Shown here: positions 35,367 through 44,058 of the stretch, in pieces | Layout: every line of letters starts with the position of its first letter | How positions within the stretch are numbered: the stretch's first letter is position 1 | Assembly (NCBI GenBank): GCA_012729335.1 | Contig: JAAYDJ010000007.1 | Coordinates: 1 to 64,000 of the forward strand | Source: Bacteroidales bacterium | GTDB taxonomy: Bacteria > Bacteroidota > Bacteroidia > Bacteroidales > Prolixibacteraceae | Reading direction: 5' to 3' | DNA length: 64,000 nucleotides | Made by a program: the position numbers and the translations under genes | The notes under the pieces: generated by a model | What the model was told of the DNA's origin: nothing | Databases searched by the model: none | The model's input: only the letters and a program-made list of their open reading frames with translations

Positions 35367-35374
35367 CAAAATTA
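35367..35374 (-). promoter_or_regulatory. Predicted -7 element of the patatin-barrel gene
   Basis: TAATTTTG on the minus strand (35374-35367) matches TAnnTTTG, 27 bp before the ATG. Confidence 0.5.
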
Positions 35375-35398
35375 GTAAAATCAAACATAACCGTAGAA

Positions 35399-36325
35399 TC
35401 AGTTTCCCCGGGTTTTGGCTTCCAGGGAACGGAAACCCTCCCCCAGGATCTCCTTGGTATCCATGATGGTGATGAAAGCGCCCGGGTCGATGTCGCTGAT
35501 GAATTCCTCGAGGATGGCCAGCTCCCTGCGGCTCACGATGGCGAAGATCATCTCCTTTTCCTCGTTGGTGTACATGCCGCGCCCCCGGAGGTAGGTGCCT
35601 CCCCGTTCCAGGTCGTGGATGATTTTGTCGCGGATGGCCTCGTGCTTGTCGGAGATGATAAAAAGCGCCTTATTGTAGTCGGCCCCTTCGATGGTCATGT
35701 CGATGGCTCTGCCGGTGATATAAATCACGATCCAGGAATAGAGGGGGATGGCCCAGTCGCCGAAGGAGACCAGGGCAATCAGGACAATGGCCGAATCGAC
35801 ATAGATCATCAGCCGCCCCAGAGGCAGACGGGTGTATTTGGCCAGGATCATGGCGATGATGTCGGAGCCTCCCGAGGTGGCCCTTGACTTGAAGATAAGC
35901 CCCAGCCCGAAGCCGATGAGCACACCCCCGAATACACAGGAGAGGAGGACATCACTGACCAGGGCGGCGTCGCCATCCGCACGGAGCATCGTGATTCCGT
36001 CGATGAAAATAGAGGTGAGCACGAATCCGGTGATGGTCTTCACCCCGAATTTGGGCCCCAGGATCCTGATCCCCGCCCAGGTCAGAGGTATGTTCAGAAC
36101 CAGCCCGAAGAGGCCGATGGGTACCCCTTCAGGCCAGAAGGAAAAGACCCCCTGTGTCAGGTAATGGACCACGATGGCAATGCCGTATACCCCGCCGGGA
36201 ACGATCTTATGGGGGGTGATGAAGTAAACAAATCCTCCGGCAAGGATGAAGGAGCCGATCAGTATCAGGGTATAGTCGTAAAACCACTGCCTGCTGAAGA
36301 GTTTAACTTTGGGAATGAAGCTCAT
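35399..36325 (-). CDS. YitT family membrane protein with DUF2179 domain
   Basis: 308 residues. Five to six hydrophobic segments in the first ~210 residues (LILIGSFILAGGFVYFITP, GLFGLVLNIPLTWAG, VLLSCVFGGVLIGFGLGLIF), with the family block SRATSGGSDIIAMILAKYTRLPLG. A C-terminal DUF2179 domain follows (NKALFIISDKHEAIRDKIIHDLERGGTYLRGRGMYTNEEKEMIFAIVSRRE). Widely conserved integral inner-membrane protein without an agreed function. It may be co-transcribed with the GH92 gene upstream, about 100 bp away. Confidence 0.9.
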   Translation of the reverse strand: MSFIPKVKLFSRQWFYDYTLILIGSFILAGGFVYFITPHKIVPGGVYGIAIVVHYLTQGVFSFWPEGVPIGLFGLVLNIPLTWAGIRILGPKFGVKTITGFVLTSIFIDGITMLRADGDAALVSDVLLSCVFGGVLIGFGLGLIFKSRATSGGSDIIAMILAKYTRLPLGRLMIYVDSAIVLIALVSFGDWAIPLYSWIVIYITGRAIDMTIEGADYNKALFIISDKHEAIRDKIIHDLERGGTYLRGRGMYTNEEKEMIFAIVSRRELAILEEFISDIDPGAFITIMDTKEILGEGFRSLEAKTRGN

Positions 36326-36425
36326 GGATGATGGGACTGGTTTCTGGTTGCTGAATGGTTATAGGTTCATATTTTCCGGTCTTGGCATTCCGGCGGGAGG
36401 GTCCTCCCTGACAGCCGCAGAGAGG

Positions 36426-38723
36426 TCAGGGAGCCGGGGAGGTCATGGACCAGGGGAAGCTTTCGGGGGAGGTCCACAGCCCAAGGTGGGGTTCATCTGA
36501 GAGGGTGAATCTCAGTTCTCCCCGCCGGGAGATCTCCTCATGGGACAGCCAGGCGCGGTTGAGGGGGGTGCCGTGGAGGATGGCCGACCTGATGTAGGGA
36601 TGGCGTGAGGCTCCGGGGGCGCTGATGGTGAAGATTTCTCCGTTTTCGAGGGTAATCTCGGCCCGCTCAAAGAGCGGTGAACCTATGACATACTGGGGGG
36701 TTCCGGGGCACACGGGGTAAAATCCCAGGGCCGAGAAGACATACCATGCCGAGGTCTGTCCGTTGTCTTCATCGCCGCAATAGCCGTCGGGGGTGGGGGT
36801 GTAGAGGCGTGTGAGGACTTCCCGTAACCGGGCCTGGGCTTTCCAGGGTTGCCCGGCATAGTTGTAAAGATAGATCATATGCTGGATGGGCTGGTTGCCG
36901 TGGGCGTAATTGCCCATGTTCATCACCTGCATTTCTCTGATTTCATGGATGGGAAATCCGTAATAGGAGCAGTCGTAAAGGGGGGGGACCACAAAGACCG
37001 AGTCGAGCATGGCGGTGAAGCGATCAGGGCCGCCCATCAGGGTGATGAGGCCTTCCACGTCATGGAAGACGCTCCAGGTATAATGCCAGCTGTTGCCTTC
37101 GGTGAAGGCGTCGCCCCATTTGTAGGGGCTGAAGGGTTCCTGGAAGGAGCCGTCGCGGTTGCGGCCTCTCATGAGCAGGGTGGAAGGGTCGAAGACCTTC
37201 CTGTAGTTGCCGGCTCTTTCGCGGAAAAGAGCGATCTCTTCGGCTGGGCGCCCCAGAGAGGCAGCCAGTTCGCTGATACAGAAGTCGGCATAGGCATATT
37301 CAAGGGTGCGGGCCGTGTTCTCGGGAATCCCCGCATCGTACGGCACATACCCCAGTTCATTGTACGCTTCTGCGCCATAGCGGCCCACCGAATGGACGGG
37401 ACCGTGGGCGGTGGTGTTTTTCAGGATGGCGGCGTATAGGGTGTCGATGTTGAATCCGCGGATCCCTTTGATCCAGGCATCGGCAATCAGGGAGGCCGAG
37501 TTGGAACCGATCATGCAGTTGCGGTGACCCGGACTGGCCCATTCCGGGAGCCATCCGCTCTCGAGGTAAGCGTTGGCAAGCCCTTCCATGACCTGTGCGT
37601 CAAAGGTGGGGTACATCCAGGTGAAAAAGGGGAAGACCGCCCTGAAGGTGTCCCAGAAACCATTGTCGGTGTACATAGGCCCGGGAAGGACCTCTCCGTT
37701 GTACGGACTGTAGTGAAGCTGCCGGTTTTGGGCATCATATTCATGGAACATCCTGGGGAAAAGAAGCATCCTGTATAGGCAGCTGTAAAAGGTTCTGACC
37801 TGTGCGGGATTTTCTGTGGAGACTCTGATGCGCCCGAGTTCGCGGTTCCAGATCTCCCTGCCTTCCGTTTTGATGGCTTCAAAACTCTTGCCGCCGGTTT
37901 CCCGTTCCAGGTTCAGGAGGGCTTGTTCGGCGCTGATGAAGGAGGAGGCTACCCTGACCAGAATGGGCTCGCCCCGGCGGGTTGAGAAGCGGGCCACCGC
38001 CATGGTATGGAATCCTTCGGCCCTGGTCTGGCCGGGCATAAGCCGCCCCTCCTCCCAGGTGTAGAAACCGTCAAACTCCCGGTCGAATTCCACTACAAAC
38101 CAGTTCCTGAAATTGGCAGGTACGCCGCCGCTGTTTTTGGTGGTGTAGCCGATGATTCTCCGCTCCCCGGGGAGAACCTGCACCATGGAGCCGTTATCGA
38201 AGGCATCGACCACCACACAGGAGGTGTCGTTTTCGGGGAAGATGAAGCGGAAGAGGGCTGCCCTGTCGGTAGGGGTGAATTCGGCGGTCACGTCATGGTC
38301 GGCGAGGTATACCCGGTAATAGTGGGGGTGTACCGTTTCGGCTTTGTGGGAGAACCAGCTGGCGCGTTCCTCCTCGCCGGGGGCTACCCTGCCCGTGGTG
38401 GCAAAAAGGGAAAACTGACCATAATCGTTGATCCAGGGGCTGGGCTGGTGGGTTTGTTTAAAACCCCTCAGCCGATGGGCAGAATAGGTGTACATCCAGC
38501 CGTCACCCATTTTCCCGGTCTGGGGAGCCCAAAAGTTCATGCCCCAGGGGCGGGCAATGGCCGGATAGGTGTTCCCGGTGCTGAGACTAAAGTCGGAAAG
38601 CGTTCCCATCAGCGGATTTACCTGGTCAACCGGGTCGGTGACCAACCCGGGAGGCTCACTGTTCCGGCAGGCCAACAGCCCCGCCGATAACACCAGAATG
38701 ATCGTCCAATTGCGCATAGTCAC
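36426..38723 (-). CDS. GH92 family glycosyl hydrolase (alpha-mannosidase), lipoprotein
   Basis: 765 residues. The signal ends in a lipobox at Cys19 (AGLLAC), suggesting a periplasmic or surface lipoprotein. Family blocks: VNPLMGT near residue 36, YPAIARPWGMNFWAPQ, TDNGFWDTFRAVFPFFTWMYP, IGSNSASLIADAWIKGIRGF, EGNSWHYTWSVFHDVEGLI, GNQPIQHMIYLYNYAG and YCGDEDNGQTSAWYVFSALGFYPVCPG. The acidic residues of GDED and the Glu in EGNSW fit the calcium-dependent inverting mechanism of GH92. Likely trims alpha-mannose from N-glycans or mannan; exact linkage not predictable. Confidence 0.95.
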   Translation of the reverse strand: MTMRNWTIILVLSAGLLACRNSEPPGLVTDPVDQVNPLMGTLSDFSLSTGNTYPAIARPWGMNFWAPQTGKMGDGWMYTYSAHRLRGFKQTHQPSPWINDYGQFSLFATTGRVAPGEEERASWFSHKAETVHPHYYRVYLADHDVTAEFTPTDRAALFRFIFPENDTSCVVVDAFDNGSMVQVLPGERRIIGYTTKNSGGVPANFRNWFVVEFDREFDGFYTWEEGRLMPGQTRAEGFHTMAVARFSTRRGEPILVRVASSFISAEQALLNLERETGGKSFEAIKTEGREIWNRELGRIRVSTENPAQVRTFYSCLYRMLLFPRMFHEYDAQNRQLHYSPYNGEVLPGPMYTDNGFWDTFRAVFPFFTWMYPTFDAQVMEGLANAYLESGWLPEWASPGHRNCMIGSNSASLIADAWIKGIRGFNIDTLYAAILKNTTAHGPVHSVGRYGAEAYNELGYVPYDAGIPENTARTLEYAYADFCISELAASLGRPAEEIALFRERAGNYRKVFDPSTLLMRGRNRDGSFQEPFSPYKWGDAFTEGNSWHYTWSVFHDVEGLITLMGGPDRFTAMLDSVFVVPPLYDCSYYGFPIHEIREMQVMNMGNYAHGNQPIQHMIYLYNYAGQPWKAQARLREVLTRLYTPTPDGYCGDEDNGQTSAWYVFSALGFYPVCPGTPQYVIGSPLFERAEITLENGEIFTISAPGASRHPYIRSAILHGTPLNRAWLSHEEISRRGELRFTLSDEPHLGLWTSPESFPWSMTSPAP

Positions 38724-38751
38724 AGGTTTGGTTCAGGCAGCGAAATTAAAC

Positions 38752-38777
38752 AAAAAAGGCCTCCTTGCGGAAGCCTT
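38752..38777 (-). terminator. Intrinsic terminator of rplS
   Basis: On the minus strand AAGGCTTCC, loop GCAA, then GGAGGCCTT (one wobble pair), followed by TTTTG. It lies about 20 bp after the rplS stop and just before the GH92 start. Confidence 0.8.
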
Positions 38778-38797
38778 GTATGCGATAGTAGGTGCTT

Positions 38798-39148
38798 TCA
38801 AACTCTTTTTTCCTTGATACGGGCTTTCTTTCCGGTCAGGCTGCGCAGGTAATACAGCCTTTTGCGGCGTACGCTTCCTTTTTTGTTGATTTCCACACCG
38901 TCGATAAACGGCGATTCCATGGGGAAAATACGTTCCACGCCAACATTCCCGGAAATTTTCCTGACGGTGAAGGTCTTGGTGCCGCCTTTGCCTTTAATCT
39001 GGATAACCACCCCGCGGTAGCTCTGGATCCTCTCCTTGTTACCCTCACGGATTTTGTAGTTGACGGTAACGGTATCACCGGCACCGAAGGCCGGCAGTTC
39101 TTTCTTCTCTGTCTCAAATGCGCTCCGCGCAATCTTAATTAAGTCCAT
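38798..39148 (-). CDS. rplS: 50S ribosomal protein L19
   Basis: 116 residues from the ATG at 39146-39148, which aligns with the family start (MDLIKIARSAFETEKKELPAFGAGDTV); the frame continues 39 bp further but through leader sequence. Hallmarks: YKIREGNKERIQSYRGVVI, TVRKISGNVGVERIFPMESPFIDGVEI, and RRKRLYYLRSLTGKKARIKEK. Located at the 30S-50S interface. Monocistronic here (no rpsP, rimM or trmD neighbours), with a well-matched promoter, a structured leader and its own terminator. Confidence 0.97.
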   Translation of the reverse strand: MDLIKIARSAFETEKKELPAFGAGDTVTVNYKIREGNKERIQSYRGVVIQIKGKGGTKTFTVRKISGNVGVERIFPMESPFIDGVEINKKGSVRRKRLYYLRSLTGKKARIKEKRV

Positions 39149-39171
39149 CGTTCTTTTTTTTAAACTGGTTG

Positions 39172-39206
39172 GCAATGTTACCCGCACATGCGGCGTAAGA
39201 GATTGC
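39172..39206 (-). promoter_or_regulatory. Hairpin in the rplS leader, candidate L19 autoregulatory element
   Basis: On the minus strand, between promoter and ATG, GCAAT...TTAC-g-CCGCA-TG-TGCGG-GTAA-c-ATTGC forms one long, nearly continuous stem of about 14 pairs with a 2-nt apex. It ends 23 nt before the start codon. Ribosomal-protein leaders of this kind commonly bind the protein product, but an L19-binding role is inference. Confidence 0.5.
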
Positions 39207-39218
39207 TGAAATGTGGCG

Positions 39219-39248
39219 CAAAATTAGTAATTTATTTATTTCACGCAA
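39219..39248 (-). promoter_or_regulatory. Bacteroidota-type promoter of rplS
   Basis: Minus strand TTG (39248-39246), 19-nt spacer, TAATTTTG (39226-39219): an exact TTG-N19-TAnnTTTG match giving a leader of about 65 nt. Confidence 0.75.
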
Positions 39249-39360
39249 CAGGGCTGTCAAATTTATATACGTGAGCCATACCCTTTTCAGTCGTGTTGTA
39301 TCCTGAGCCGATGTGATGGTCAGCGTCGTGACCGGCCAGGGGCGGCCAGGGGCGGCCAGA

Positions 39361-39443
39361 ACTGTCGGGTGGTACGTACTGAAGCTGTCGGGTGGTACGT
39401 ACCGGAGCTATCGGGAGGTACTTTCCGGAGCTGTCGGGGAACC
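39361..39443. repeat. 23-bp tandem array, about 3.5 units
   Basis: Units at 39361-39383, 39384-39406 and 39407-39429, then a partial one, built on GCTGTCGGGTGGTACGTACC. Just before it, the 10-mer GGGGCGGCCA is repeated twice (39337-39357). The array is GC-rich, without coding content, and lies between the rplS promoter and the larger 26-bp array. Confidence 0.8.
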
Positions 39444-39503
39444 TGGTCAGGGCAGCGGGTGGTCCTGCCGGTGGTCAGCGCGATTCAGGCCCACGGTCAG
39501 GGG

Positions 39504-39791
39504 CAGTAGCCGTTCCGTGTGCCGTGTAGCAGTAGCCGTTCCGTGTGCCTTGCGGCAGTACCCGGTCCGTGTGCCGTGTGGCATTGACCCGTCCGTGTGC
39601 CGTGCGGCAGTACCCGGTCTGTATGCCTTATGGCAGTACCCGGTCTGTGTGCCGTGTGGCAGTACCCGGTCCTTGTGCCGTGCGGCAGTAGCCGTTCCGT
39701 GTGCTGTGCGGCAGTACCCGGTCCTTGTGCCGTGTGGCAGTATCCGGTCCGTGTGCCTTGTGGCAGTTGCCCATCCGCGGTCAATGGGTGG
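39504..39791. repeat. 26-bp tandem array, ten units plus a terminal variant, at the 3' end of the C69 peptidase gene
   Basis: Ten direct 26-bp units (39504-39763) built on CAGTACCCGGTCCGTGTGCC, with scattered substitutions. A degenerate eleventh unit (39764-39791) shares CAGT, TCCG and GTGG and contains the stop codon of the minus-strand peptidase gene (39781-39783). With the 23-bp array it accounts for the gene-free stretch 39249-39780. A long open frame across it on the plus strand is a by-product of base composition. Confidence 0.92.
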
Positions 39792-41475
39792 CCGCGGCGG
39801 GAACCTTCAGGTGGTCGCCGGTGGCATTTACGATAAGCCGGAGCCACCACTCGGGGTATCCCGGGAAATGGGGCATGGCCGGCTGTCCGTACTCATTCCG
39901 CTTGAAGGTGCCGTTCTCCTCTTTTTTGACGTTGCCGTCGATATATTTGACCAGGAGGTAGCGGTAGAGCTCCTTCCACCGTTTGACGGTTCCGTCGGCC
40001 TCGCTGACCGAGAAGTGGGTCAGGAAATCAAGTGCCAGTTCGCGGTTTCCGCTTTCCAGGAGGGAGGCGGCTGCCTTGTCGATATGGGGTACGTAGCTCA
40101 CGAACTTGTCTTCGAGTTCTTTCTGGACTTTCTGCACGTCGGTGATGATGTCGGCATAGCGGAGGTATGCGAAATTGGCCACCTGGTTAAACGCCCAGAA
40201 GGCAGAGGTTTCGCTGTAGGTCAGCAGGTCGCCGTTGCCGGTGCGGTAGGCCTCAGGGACCTGGGTGATTCCGCAGTACATGGGAACATAGACGGTGCTG
40301 TAGCTGTCGTCGACGCTGAACCAGAGGATTCCGCCCACGGGGTCGGGGAGCCAGCGGCGGCTCTGGGCTACAAAGGAAAACCCGGTTTGCTGGGTGGAGA
40401 TGGCCCTTTCGTTCAGGTAGGACTGGTCATCGACTTTCCAGGTGAGGCCTCTCCAGCGGTAAGGCAACCCAAAGGGCCCCGCCCCGGGATCCTTGGTCAT
40501 GTCGAGGGGCGTCCCCGTGTAATGGTCGCGCATCATTCCCATCACATCCTGCACGGTGAGGGATTTGTCGGGTTTGATCCACAGGGGCATCCTGTTCAGG
40601 GCGAACTGGTTCTCTCCCCCTTTTTCAATCTTGCCACTGGCATAACCGGCATACTGCCCCATGCCCGAGGCGATTTTGTTAAAGCCGGACCAAACGCGGG
40701 CCTCCGAGAAACGTGCGGCACTGAAATCGACAGGGGCGTAGACATCGGAAAAACTGAAATCCTTGTTTTTTCCCGAGAACCATCCCTTTTCACGCGCAAA
40801 GGAGATCACATCCCTCGAATAGAGACAGTTTTTGGGATCATCAAGCGGGAAGGTGGTGATTCTGGCCTGGTTGGCATGGCCGCTGACGTAGCCGTCGGGG
40901 ATCCTCAGGGCTACCCATACGGCTCCTTTCTCTCCCTGCCCCTTTCCGATCATCTCCATGATCCAGGCCTCATCGGGATCTGCAATTGAAAAGGACTCTC
41001 CTGAGCTGGCATAGCCGTATTCCCCGACCAGGGAGGTCATCACCGCGATGGCTTCGCGGGCTGTCCTTGCACGCTGCAGGGCAATGTACATCAGGCTTCC
41101 GTAATCGACGATGGCCCCCGGCTGTGATGACAGCTCCTCCCGGCCCCCAAAGGTGGTTTCCCCAATCGATACCTGGTGCTCGTTCATGTTGCCTACCACG
41201 CTATAGGTGTGGGGAACCTGTTTGATCTTTCCGAGGTACTTACCGGTATCCCATTCAGTGACGTCAAGCATCGACCCGGCAGGCCAGTCCTGCGCCGGCC
41301 AGAAATACAACTCTCCATAAAGCGTATGGGAATCGGCGGCATAGGTGATCATCACCGATCCGTCGGCCGAAGCCCCTTTGGTTACCAGAAAATTGGTGCA
41401 GCTGAAGGCACCCGGCGCCTGCCCCATCAGGAAAAAGGCCACAAAAAGAAAAGCGGTTATTCTTTTGAAGATCAT
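39781..41475 (-). CDS. C69 family dipeptidase (Ntn hydrolase)
   Basis: 564 residues. A signal peptide ends directly before the Cys26 nucleophile (GAFSC-TNFLVTKGASADGSV), which becomes the N-terminal catalytic residue after processing, as in PepD-type C69 peptidases. Further blocks: NEHQVSIGETTFGGREEL, SFSIADPDEAWIMEMIGKGQGEKGAVWVALRIPDGYVSGHANQARI and SDVYAPVDFSAARFSEARVW. Probably a periplasmic or surface dipeptidase. The last codons and stop lie in the terminal unit of the 26-bp array. Confidence 0.9.
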   Translation of the reverse strand: MIFKRITAFLFVAFFLMGQAPGAFSCTNFLVTKGASADGSVMITYAADSHTLYGELYFWPAQDWPAGSMLDVTEWDTGKYLGKIKQVPHTYSVVGNMNEHQVSIGETTFGGREELSSQPGAIVDYGSLMYIALQRARTAREAIAVMTSLVGEYGYASSGESFSIADPDEAWIMEMIGKGQGEKGAVWVALRIPDGYVSGHANQARITTFPLDDPKNCLYSRDVISFAREKGWFSGKNKDFSFSDVYAPVDFSAARFSEARVWSGFNKIASGMGQYAGYASGKIEKGGENQFALNRMPLWIKPDKSLTVQDVMGMMRDHYTGTPLDMTKDPGAGPFGLPYRWRGLTWKVDDQSYLNERAISTQQTGFSFVAQSRRWLPDPVGGILWFSVDDSYSTVYVPMYCGITQVPEAYRTGNGDLLTYSETSAFWAFNQVANFAYLRYADIITDVQKVQKELEDKFVSYVPHIDKAAASLLESGNRELALDFLTHFSVSEADGTVKRWKELYRYLLVKYIDGNVKKEENGTFKRNEYGQPAMPHFPGYPEWWLRLIVNATGDHLKVPAAATH

Positions 41476-41507
41476 GATATAATGTTTATGATTAATTCGC
41501 TGTCGGG

Positions 41508-41515
41508 CAAATATA
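41508..41515 (-). promoter_or_regulatory. Predicted -7 element of the C69 peptidase gene
   Basis: TATATTTG on the minus strand (41515-41508) matches TAnnTTTG, about 32 bp before the ATG. Confidence 0.45.
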
Positions 41516-41547
41516 ACTTTTTTGTCTGTTTAGACGCATGACTTATC

Positions 41548-43251
41548 TTATTTCCAGAAAGTCGCCGTGTAGACGGCGCTGTTTCCGGCGCGGTCTGTGA
41601 CGCTCAGGTCGAGGGTATGCCTTTTGCCGCTGCCTGTCCGGGAGGTATCGATCCGGTACACCAGACGGTTATTTTTAGGGTCATATTCAAAGAGGGCCCA
41701 TTCCCCGTTGATGTATCCGTTGTAACTCCTGATTCCGGAGAAGTCGTCGCGGATGGTGAACCTGATTGAGGCGGTTTCGGTCAGGGCGTTATTTTTGATA
41801 CTCAGGGGGGTGATGACCGGTGGCAGGGTGTCTGTGGCGATGGTGTAATTCCCGAATTCCCTGATGGTGGTTTCCATCCACCCCTCGGCCAGGGTGCCCC
41901 CGGCATATCGGGGAATCCCCATGTCGTCAATGAGGGCGATGAAGGCTTTGGGCGCCAGGGAATGGGGGAGTGAGGTGGCTTTGATCCTGATCCGGAGGGG
42001 AAGATGGATGGGGGTTGTCTGGAAATGGACCTGGTGTACCTCCGAATAAAAGTGTGCAGAGGGGGTACTTTGGTGGTAAAAGACGAAATCGTCATAGAAG
42101 GCCTTTGCGGGGGTGGTGATTTCAAAGTCAGGGGTGGCATAGCTGTTTTCACTGTTCCAGGAGAAGGGGGTAGTGCCGTCGGCGCGGGTTTCAGGCAGGG
42201 GCCAGGCCACACCTGCCAGGGTAAAGGCAAACCGGGTTTCATTGCCGGCGACATCGGCCAGAATAACCTCCCCCTGATAGACCTTCCCACTGTCGATGGT
42301 CATCATGCCCCGGGCCTCCCCGGTGGTATAGACTGAAAGTCCGTTGCCCGGGTCGAGCCATAGTTTATGGTAGCGCTCCCGGTTCTGGACAAACAGACCG
42401 TAATCGATGTGACTGTTGAGGTAACGGTTCTGGCTGAAGGGGATTCTGTCGAGGGTGAAGCGGTGTATTTCGGTTCCGTTGAGCAGGAGCCGGGCCGTAC
42501 GTATTCCGCAGGGGCTGGTGTTGTTGTCGAAGAAGTCGTTGACTTTGACGGCCAGGCCGATTTTGCCCCAGGCGTTGATGGCCCGCGCAGGATGGAGACG
42601 GTATGCAGGGCCCTGGGCCACCGGAGTGTATGGGGTGGGGGTGTTTCTGAATTCGACATGCGACTGGTGGTCAAGGGGGTAAAACCGCACCGCCAACAAC
42701 CGGGGCGGCGTGAGATCCTTCACCCCAAACGGATCAATGGTGAGGGGATTAAGGGCATCCTGTGTGGGGGTGTCCCTGATTTCAAAGTGAAGGTGGGGCC
42801 CCCCCGAACTGCCCGTGTTGCCGCTCAGGGCAATACGTTCATCGCGCGCGACGGTGAACTTCCCTGCCGGAACTTCCAGGTCGACCGCAAAACTCTTCCT
42901 CCGGTATTGTTCCTCTTTCACCCAGGCCTCAATATCACTGCGGAATTGCAACAAATGGCCATAGACGGTGGTGGTCTGGTTGGGATGATTCACATAAAGC
43001 GCCCTGCCGTAGCCGGTGGGGCTGACCACCACCCGGGCTACATACCCTTCGGCGCTGGCATGGATGGGCAATCCCGTCCTCCGCTCAGTCCTGAAATCCA
43101 ATCCCATGTGAAAATGATCGGGCCGCAGCTCCCCGAAATTGCCACTGAATGATACCGGTATCCTGACCGGCGTGGCGTAATACTTCAACTGCGCCGCCAC
43201 AGGCTGACCCAGCAAAACAAAAAGGAGTAATAAAATGTTATATCGTGGCAT
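41548..43251 (-). CDS. M23 family metallopeptidase (LytM-type)
   Basis: 567 residues. Signal peptide MPRYNILLLLFVLLGQPVAA, then an M23 domain (about 40-160) with all zinc and catalytic residues: His48 and Asp52 (HMGLD), His99 in VYGHL, and His153/His155 in GPHLHFE. A long C-terminal region of beta-sandwich modules follows (FAFTLAGVAWPLPE, TLPPVITPLSIKNN, RDDFSGIRSYNGYINGEWALFEYDPKNNRLVYRID). Expected to cut cell-wall cross-links or act as an activator in the periplasm. Compare the degenerate relative at 60355-61800. Confidence 0.92.
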   Translation of the reverse strand: MPRYNILLLLFVLLGQPVAAQLKYYATPVRIPVSFSGNFGELRPDHFHMGLDFRTERRTGLPIHASAEGYVARVVVSPTGYGRALYVNHPNQTTTVYGHLLQFRSDIEAWVKEEQYRRKSFAVDLEVPAGKFTVARDERIALSGNTGSSGGPHLHFEIRDTPTQDALNPLTIDPFGVKDLTPPRLLAVRFYPLDHQSHVEFRNTPTPYTPVAQGPAYRLHPARAINAWGKIGLAVKVNDFFDNNTSPCGIRTARLLLNGTEIHRFTLDRIPFSQNRYLNSHIDYGLFVQNRERYHKLWLDPGNGLSVYTTGEARGMMTIDSGKVYQGEVILADVAGNETRFAFTLAGVAWPLPETRADGTTPFSWNSENSYATPDFEITTPAKAFYDDFVFYHQSTPSAHFYSEVHQVHFQTTPIHLPLRIRIKATSLPHSLAPKAFIALIDDMGIPRYAGGTLAEGWMETTIREFGNYTIATDTLPPVITPLSIKNNALTETASIRFTIRDDFSGIRSYNGYINGEWALFEYDPKNNRLVYRIDTSRTGSGKRHTLDLSVTDRAGNSAVYTATFWK

Positions 43252-43279
43252 GCTGTCTCTCTATTGGGTTGATGGCAGG

Positions 43280-43287
43280 CAAATATA
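43280..43287 (-). promoter_or_regulatory. Predicted -7 element of the M23 peptidase gene
   Basis: TATATTTG on the minus strand (43287-43280) matches TAnnTTTG. A TTG lies 23 nt upstream (43313-43311), slightly farther than usual. Confidence 0.5.
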
Positions 43288-43351
43288 AGTGTGCGGAGTG
43301 ATAATTTTTACAAATTGGATGCCATTCCCGGTCGGAATTGTCTAAAAATAT

Positions 43352-43359
43352 TAATTTTG
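43352..43359 (+). promoter_or_regulatory. Predicted -7 element of the zapA unit
   Basis: TAATTTTG matches TAnnTTTG and ends 19 bp before the ATG at 43379. Divergent from the M23 gene. Confidence 0.5.
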
Positions 43360-43378
43360 TCACTGTATTGCAGCAAAA

Positions 43379-43672
43379 ATGACAGAGGAAAGCCTTTTGC
43401 TTGTAAGGGAACTTAAGGGAAGAATTCACCATCTTTTTGGTGCCTTCGAGAACCTGGAGGGGATGAACAGGGCGTTGCAGGAGACCATCACTGCCCTGAA
43501 CATCCAAATCGAAGTCCTTGAAAAGGAGAAGGCCGACCTGGTTACAAGATACGAAAATCTGAAGCTGGCCAAAAGTATGGAATCGGGGTACGGCGACAGC
43601 CGGGAGGTCAGACAGAAGATTGGAAAATTAATGCGGGAGATTGACAAATGTGTGGCATTGCTGAATGAGTAA
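43379..43672 (+). CDS. Small coiled-coil protein encoded upstream of zapA
   Basis: 97 residues, almost wholly a predicted coiled coil (LEGMNRALQETITALNIQIEVLEKEKADLVTRYENLKLAKS) with a helical C terminus (VRQKIGKLMREIDKCVALLNE). No enzymatic motif, cytoplasmic. It ends 6 bp before zapA. The position and the length resemble those of a ZapB-like divisome partner, and a conserved gene at this place is common in Bacteroidota; direct ZapA partnership is inference. Confidence 0.8.
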   Translation: MTEESLLLVRELKGRIHHLFGAFENLEGMNRALQETITALNIQIEVLEKEKADLVTRYENLKLAKSMESGYGDSREVRQKIGKLMREIDKCVALLNE

Positions 43673-43678
43673 TACAGG

Positions 43679-43984
43679 ATGAACGACACACTTTCAATAC
43701 ATATCAAAATTGACAACAGGGTTTACCCCCTGGAAGTCAGTCGCAAGGATGAGGAGAGGTTCCGGAATGCTGCAAAACGGGTGAACGAACTGACGCACTC
43801 CTTCAGGAAGGATTATCCTGACAAGGATTCGCAGGATGTTCTGGCCATGACCGCTTTCCAGGTGGTGTACAGCAGCCTGGTGATGCAGGAAAAGGCCGAC
43901 CAGACTCCTCTGATTGGTGAATTGAAAGACCTCAGGGATGATGTGAACGACTTTCTCGGCGAGAGGGAAGTGAATCCGTCCTGA
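43679..43984 (+). CDS. zapA: Cell division protein ZapA
   Basis: 101 residues. N-terminal beta-beta-alpha head ([57 protein letters not shown]) followed by a helical tail, as in ZapA proteins that cross-link FtsZ filaments at mid-cell. The tail is shorter than in E. coli (109 residues). Follows the coiled-coil gene by 6 bp; a hairpin terminator separates it from rny. Confidence 0.9.
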   Translation: MNDTLSIHIKIDNRVYPLEVSRKDEERFRNAAKRVNELTHSFRKDYPDKDSQDVLAMTAFQVVYSSLVMQEKADQTPLIGELKDLRDDVNDFLGEREVNPS

Positions 43985-44004
43985 ACAAAGGATATTTGAT
44001 CATG

Positions 44005-44058
44005 CCCGCTGTTTTACCGTTTCCCTTCCGGGGAGAGACGGTAATGAGCGGGTTTTTT
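44005..44058 (+). terminator. Intrinsic terminator/attenuator between zapA and rny
   Basis: CCCGCT (44005-44010) pairs with AGCGGG (44047-44052), and TTTACCGT in the left arm pairs with ACGGTAA in the right arm. TTTTTT follows directly. It lies in what would be the leader of rny, so it may end the zapA transcript or modulate read-through into rny. Confidence 0.85.

Noticed and set aside
39504-39791. Possible CRISPR array
   Set aside because: Units are directly adjacent and degenerate with no unique spacers, and no cas genes are present. The same holds for the arrays at 32698, 48533 and 60156.
39313-40989. Plus-strand open frame of about 558 codons over the minisatellites and the C69 gene
   Set aside because: Covers two tandem arrays and runs antisense to a well-supported peptidase; the repeated residues come from the arrays.
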